Source: Pseudomonadota bacterium (GTDB lineage Bacteria > Pseudomonadota > Gammaproteobacteria > Burkholderiales > Burkholderiaceae). Taken from it: a stretch of 33,696 nucleotides of DNA. A program made the position numbers and the translations under genes. This document shows positions 30,357-33,696 of the stretch, piece after piece (position 1 is the first letter of the stretch; every line of letters begins with the position of its first letter). The stretch covers positions 1 through 33,696 of the forward strand of contig JAEZQX010000445.1 in NCBI GenBank assembly GCA_023441105.1, written 5' to 3'. Below the pieces are notes generated by a model. It was not told the origin of the DNA and did not search any database. It was given only the letters and a program-made list of their open reading frames with translations.

Positions 30357-31778
30357 TCAGATATCCGGCTCCCGCAGGTGGAAGTCGCTGGTGGCCTGGT
30401 AAGCCGCCCCTGCGCGGAACAGGGTCGCCTCGTCGAAAGGGCGGCCGATGATCTGCATGCCGATCGGCATGCCGTCGGGATCGAAGCCGCAGGGAACGTT
30501 GAGCGACGGCAAGCCGGTGAGGCTGGGCACGCCGGTGAACTGCATGATGGCCGAGAGCATCTCCTCCTCCTGGCCTGCCTCGATCACCACCTTCATCTCA
30601 CCGATGCGGGTGGCGGTGAATGGCAGCGTGGGGCACACGAAGACGTCGACGCGCCGGAAGGCCTCCATGAATTCGCTGCGCAGCAGGTTGCGGTAGCGCT
30701 GCGCCTGCAGGTAGTGGGTGGCCAGAAGCATCTCCCCCACCTCCAGCAGCGTGCGCACGTCGTCGCCGTAGTCGTCCGGCCGCTCGCGCAGCCAGCGCTG
30801 GTGATAGGTGCTGGGTTCGGCCGCCTCGATGGTCAGCTGCGCCGAGATGTTGCCGTGGATGCTGCCGATGTCGACCTCGACGAGGGCCGCTCCGGCCGCC
30901 ACCAGCTTGTCCAGCGCCGCGACAACCGCCTCGTGCACCGGGCGCTGGAGATGATCAAAGAAGTAGCCGGGAATGATGCCGATGCGCAAGCCCTCGATGC
31001 CTGCATCCAGACCGTCGACATAGTCCGGCACCGGTACTCGCGCCGTGGACGCATCGCGCGGATCATGGCCGGCCACCGCCCCGAACATCAGGGCGCAGTC
31101 CGCCACCGTCCGCGTCATCGGTCCGGCGGTGTCCATGCTCCAGGCGAGCGGGATGATGCCGTGATTGCTGACGCGCCCGTAGGTCGGACGGATCCCCGCG
31201 AGTCCGTTGATCGCCGAGGGCAGACGGATCGAACCGCCCGTGTCGGTACCGATTGCGCCGAAGCAGGTGCGTGCGGCCACCGCGGCACCCGACCCGCCGC
31301 TCGACCCGGCCGGGAAACGCTCGACGTTCCACGGATTGCGCACGGTACCGTAGTGCGGGTTGTCCGAGGTCCCGCCCCAGGCGAATTCGTGCAGGTTGGT
31401 CTTGCCGACCAGGATCGCTCCGGCCTGGCGCAGGCGGGCGGTCACCGTCGCGTCCCGGGCCGGCACCCAGTCGGCGAGCACCTTGCTGCCGGCGGTCGTT
31501 CGCGTGCCTCGGACCGCAACGTTGTCCTTGAGCGCGATCGGGACGCCGTGCAGCGGGCCCAGGTCGTGGCCGGCCGAGGCCATGATCTCGGCCGCCTGCG
31601 CGACCTTGCGCGCCTCGTCCGCGAACACCGAGATGTAGGCCGAAAGCCTGGGATTCACGGCATCGATGCGCGCCAGCGAGGCATCGACGAGTTCGACCGG
31701 CGACACCTCGCCGGATTTCACCCGGCGCGCGGCCTCGGCAAGGGACAGCGATGTGATCGTGCGTTCGGTGTCGCCCAT
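30357..31778 (-). CDS. amidase-signature family amidase (AtzE/GatA-like)
   Basis: Amidase-signature enzyme of 473 aa, cytoplasmic. The Ser-cisSer-Lys triad is complete: Lys84 in ALKDN, Ser159 in AGSSGGSG, and Ser183 in GTDTGGSIR. The gaps of 75 and 24 residues equal those of FAAH (142/217/241). Other blocks: GPLHGVPIALKDN, GKTNLHEFAWG and LPSLNVPCG. It hydrolyses a C-N amide bond. ATG 31778 is favoured by GGGGAG seven bases upstream; ATG 31793 would overlap the preceding small gene. The tight link with an AtzG/GatC-like protein suggests an AtzE-type heteromer, the carboxybiuret hydrolase architecture, although its substrate here may differ. Confidence 0.92.
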   Translation of the reverse strand: MGDTERTITSLSLAEAARRVKSGEVSPVELVDASLARIDAVNPRLSAYISVFADEARKVAQAAEIMASAGHDLGPLHGVPIALKDNVAVRGTRTTAGSKVLADWVPARDATVTARLRQAGAILVGKTNLHEFAWGGTSDNPHYGTVRNPWNVERFPAGSSGGSGAAVAARTCFGAIGTDTGGSIRLPSAINGLAGIRPTYGRVSNHGIIPLAWSMDTAGPMTRTVADCALMFGAVAGHDPRDASTARVPVPDYVDGLDAGIEGLRIGIIPGYFFDHLQRPVHEAVVAALDKLVAAGAALVEVDIGSIHGNISAQLTIEAAEPSTYHQRWLRERPDDYGDDVRTLLEVGEMLLATHYLQAQRYRNLLRSEFMEAFRRVDVFVCPTLPFTATRIGEMKVVIEAGQEEEMLSAIMQFTGVPSLTGLPSLNVPCGFDPDGMPIGMQIIGRPFDEATLFRAGAAYQATSDFHLREPDI

Positions 31779-31779
31779 C

Positions 31780-32004
31780 TCAGTGCTCCCCATGGTCTTC
31801 GGCCTCGGGATGCCCGAGCACGGTGATGGGCACCAGGTCGCGGTACTCCTCGGCGCTCATCTTCTCGCTCAGCGCGTTGGCGTCGGGCAGCCAGGCATCG
31901 AGCGTCGCGGCGACGACCGACTCGCGCTCCGTCGGCAAAGGCAGCGCCGCGTACGCGGCCAGCATGCGCACCCGGGCGGCGCCCTTCGTTCGTTGGTCGC
32001 TCAT
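31780..32004 (-). CDS. AtzG-like (GatC-like) small protein, probable amidase partner
   Basis: 74-aa protein: basic start, a helix AAYAALPLPTERESVVAATLDAW, then LPDANALSEKMSAEEYRDLV and an acidic/His tail GHPEAEDHGEH. The pattern (L-L-P-x-P-x-E followed by a long helix, then a short Pro-rich end) resembles DUF4089/AtzG, the small subunit of carboxybiuret hydrolase AtzE and a relative of GatC. It ends next to the amidase start (1 bp gap to ATG 31778) and begins 19 bp after LivF. The call rests on size, order and a visual pattern, not an alignment. ATG 32004; SD GGAGGAG lies upstream. Confidence 0.62.
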   Translation of the reverse strand: MSDQRTKGAARVRMLAAYAALPLPTERESVVAATLDAWLPDANALSEKMSAEEYRDLVPITVLGHPEAEDHGEH

Positions 32005-32023
32005 GGCTTCTCCTCCGATGCAG

Positions 32024-32728
32024 TCAGTTTCCGATGGCCGCGAAATCGCCCATGGCCATCGCGTCCGACAGTTCGCTCGCCGGGAACTGGCGCACGATGC
32101 TTCCCTTCTGCATCAGCAGCACCCGGTCGGACAGCGAGCGGATGAAATCGATGTTCTGTTCGACGAGCAGCACGGCGATGCCGCTGCGTTCGCGCAAGCC
32201 CTGCAGCAGCTCGATCAACTCGCCGATGATCGACGGCTGGATGCCCTCGGTAGGCTCGTCGAGCAGCACGAGCTTCGGCTGCTGGGCCAACGCCCGTGCC
32301 AGCGCGAGCAGTTGCTGTTCGCCGCCGCTGAGCGTGCCACCCTGCCGGTCCAGGAGCCGTTCGAGCCGCGGAATTTCGGCCAGCACCCGGGAGACGCCCT
32401 CGGCCGCCGGCAGGGACTTTGCCGCCAATGCGAATTCGATGTTCTCGCGCACGGTCAGTCCGGGGAAGATGCCGCGTCCCTGGGGCACGTAACTGATGCC
32501 CTGCGCAGCGCGCTGGTGCGGCGGCAGCTTCACGATGCTGCGCCCGCCAAGACGGATGTCGCCTGCCGTCGCCGGCAGCAGGCCCACCAGCGTCTTCAGC
32601 AGCGTCGTCTTGCCCATGCCGTTGTGACCAAGGATCCCGACGAACTCGCCCTGGTCCACCCCGAACGAGATGTTCGACAGGATCGGGATTCGGCCGTAGC
32701 CCGAGCGAATTCCGCTGACCTCGAGCAT
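32024..32728 (-). CDS. LivF/UrtE-type ABC transporter ATP-binding protein (system 4)
   Basis: ATPase of 234 aa: Walker A GHNGMGKT, signature LSGGEQQL, Walker B KLVLLDEPTEGIQPSII, VEQNIDFI. Starts 1 bp after the LivG stop (TGA-A-ATG); the frame extended to 32812 is not needed. Ends 19 bp before the AtzG-like gene, so system 4 and the amidase are likely co-transcribed. Confidence 0.95.
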   Translation of the reverse strand: MLEVSGIRSGYGRIPILSNISFGVDQGEFVGILGHNGMGKTTLLKTLVGLLPATAGDIRLGGRSIVKLPPHQRAAQGISYVPQGRGIFPGLTVRENIEFALAAKSLPAAEGVSRVLAEIPRLERLLDRQGGTLSGGEQQLLALARALAQQPKLVLLDEPTEGIQPSIIGELIELLQGLRERSGIAVLLVEQNIDFIRSLSDRVLLMQKGSIVRQFPASELSDAMAMGDFAAIGN

Positions 32729-32729
32729 T

Positions 32730-33482
32730 TCAGTGGCCCCTTCCCAGATAGACGTCGCGCACGACCGGGTCGGACACGACCTGCTCGAACGATCCCTCGA
32801 GCAGGACGGCACCCTGGTGGAAGACCGTGACCCGTTGCGCGATCTGCTCGATGAACTGCATGTCGTGCTCGACGACGACGATCGTGGCGTGGCGATTCAA
32901 TTCCCGGATCAGTTCGGCGGTCTGCGCGGTCTCTTCGTCGGTCATTCCAGCCGCCGGCTCGTCGAGCAGGATCAGGCGCGGCTCCGTCGCGATGACCGAG
33001 GCGATCTCGACCCACTGACGCTGGCCGTGCGAGAGCTCGCCGACCAGGCGATCCAGGATCCCGCCGATTCCGACGCGCTGTGCGAGCTCGTCGACGATCC
33101 GGGCTTCGTTGCGATTGCCGGGATGTGCATGGGCGGCCAGCCAGAGGTTTTCCCGAACCGTCAGGCCGTTCAACACGTCCGGCACCTGGTTCTTGATGCC
33201 GACGCCGCGACGCGCGATCTGGAAAGGCTCATGGCCGGCGAGGTTCACGCCGGCCATCAGTACCTCGCCGGAACTCGGCTTGATCTGCCCGGACAGCATC
33301 TTGAAGAAGGTGCTCTTGCCCGCGCCGTTCGGCCCGATCAGGCAGCGGATCTCGCCTTCGTGAAGGGTGAAGTCGACCTTCGATACCGCGATGACGCCGC
33401 CGAAGCGCTTCTCGAGAGCGCGAGTCTGCAGAAGCACGGGTCCGTCGGCTGCGGCCGGACGCTTTGCGGCCCGCTCATCCAT
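32730..33482 (-). CDS. LivG/UrtD-type ABC transporter ATP-binding protein (system 4)
   Basis: ATPase of 250 aa: Walker A GPNGAGKS, the GVGIKNQVPDVLNGLTVREN Q-loop region, signature LSHGQRQW, Walker B RLILLDEPAAGMTDEET, and switch His in VVEHDMQFI. ATG 33482 overlaps the LivM stop by 8 bp (ATGGATGA) with GGAG upstream; ATG 33500 is a less favoured alternative. Confidence 0.94.
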   Translation of the reverse strand: MDERAAKRPAAADGPVLLQTRALEKRFGGVIAVSKVDFTLHEGEIRCLIGPNGAGKSTFFKMLSGQIKPSSGEVLMAGVNLAGHEPFQIARRGVGIKNQVPDVLNGLTVRENLWLAAHAHPGNRNEARIVDELAQRVGIGGILDRLVGELSHGQRQWVEIASVIATEPRLILLDEPAAGMTDEETAQTAELIRELNRHATIVVVEHDMQFIEQIAQRVTVFHQGAVLLEGSFEQVVSDPVVRDVYLGRGH

Positions 33483-33696
33483 GGTGCCCGCTCCGGGCAT
33501 TGCGCATCGCCCCGGATCTCCCGACGACTGCCCGCCAGGCCGCGCCCAGCGTCGGCAGCAGGCCTTCGCGGAACGCCAGCACGAAGACCATCAGGATGAA
33601 CCCGAGAACCAGCGTCACCTGTCCGACGCCGCTCGCCCCCAGCCAGACGGTCAGCGACTGGATGACGCCGGTGCCGACGATCGGCCCGATCAGCGT
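33475..33696 (-). CDS. C-terminal end of a LivM-type permease (system 4), cut by window
   Basis: The last 73 codons of a permease are visible; the reading frame runs off the right edge. It reads TLIGPIVGTGVIQSL, a hydrophobic helix VTLVLGFILMVFVLAF, REGLLP, and a basic tail ending RNARSGHHG. This is the usual end of LivM/BPD_transp_2 permeases (GPIVG, then a helix, then a cytoplasmic tail). It is followed by LivG and LivF, so system 4 continues beyond the window, where LivH and a binding protein may lie. Confidence 0.85.
   Translation of the reverse strand, partial: TLIGPIVGTGVIQSLTVWLGASGVGQVTLVLGFILMVFVLAFREGLLPTLGAAWRAVVGRSGAMRNARSGHHG

Noticed and set aside
1..33696. CRISPR array, tRNA, rRNA, insertion sequence or prophage genes
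   Set aside because: No regularly spaced repeats, no tRNA-like or rRNA-like stretches and no transposase or integrase motifs were seen in a reading by eye.

Overview
The window is high-GC, tightly packed bacterial DNA with several ATGA-type start/stop overlaps. The style points to a betaproteobacterium of the order Burkholderiales (Bordetella/Achromobacter/Variovorax-like). The clues are two orphan Bug-family (TctC) periplasmic binding proteins, many LivKHMGF/UrtABCDE-type ABC transporters, and LysR, IclR and MarR regulators next to small catabolic operons. This is an inference from gene content; there is no rRNA or other taxonomic marker. I see no tRNA, rRNA, CRISPR array, insertion sequence or phage gene. 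The region looks like accessory catabolic and nitrogen-scavenging chromosome.

Layout. (A) 9-3386, minus strand: a LysR regulator, then a Bug binding protein, an RraA-family aldolase and a LeuC-like dehydratase cut short at a 13-C homopolymer at the window edge. (B) 3455-6970: a small secreted protein and an OmpA-domain protein (minus), a divergent class-C beta-lactamase-fold serine hydrolase (plus), then a convergent SMP-30/gluconolactonase. (C) 6065-12832, minus: binding protein, IclR regulator, LivH, LivM, LivG, LivF, a 4-oxalocrotonate-tautomerase-like protein and the SMP-30 lactonase, probably one operon. (D) 13016-18128: a minus operon of TauD-like dioxygenase, Bug protein, asparaginase-like amidohydrolase and PEP mutase/isocitrate lyase-family C-C lyase, with a divergent LysR gene. 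(E) 18251-25602: MarR gene; an AmiC-like binding protein without a signal peptide, convergent with and overlapping MarR; and a divergent plus-strand operon of nitrilase-family hydrolase, LivH, UrtA-like binding protein, LivM, LivG and LivF. (F) 25610-33696, minus: end of a LivM (cut by the window), LivG, LivF, an AtzG/GatC-like small protein, an amidase-signature amidase, then a UrtA-like binding protein, LivH, LivM, LivG and LivF.

Working together. Blocks E and F read as uptake plus hydrolysis systems for amides, ureides or nitriles: urea/short-chain-amide-type binding proteins sit with a C-N hydrolase, an amidase with an AtzG-like partner, and an AmiC-like sensor. Blocks A, C and D pair a solute binder or transporter with enzymes that could open, hydroxylate, deamidate or cleave small organic acids. 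The most unusual points are: the AmiC-like sensor with no AmiR but a MarR neighbour; the amidase/AtzG pair between two ABC systems; an asparaginase that keeps its Thr/Thr/Lys residues but has Ser in place of the substrate-binding Asp; and several clean candidate operators (a perfect LysR-type dyad at 2420-2438, a tandem 14-bp repeat at 12880-12907, inverted repeats at 17129-17157 and 19814-19913). Substrates are inferred, not shown.
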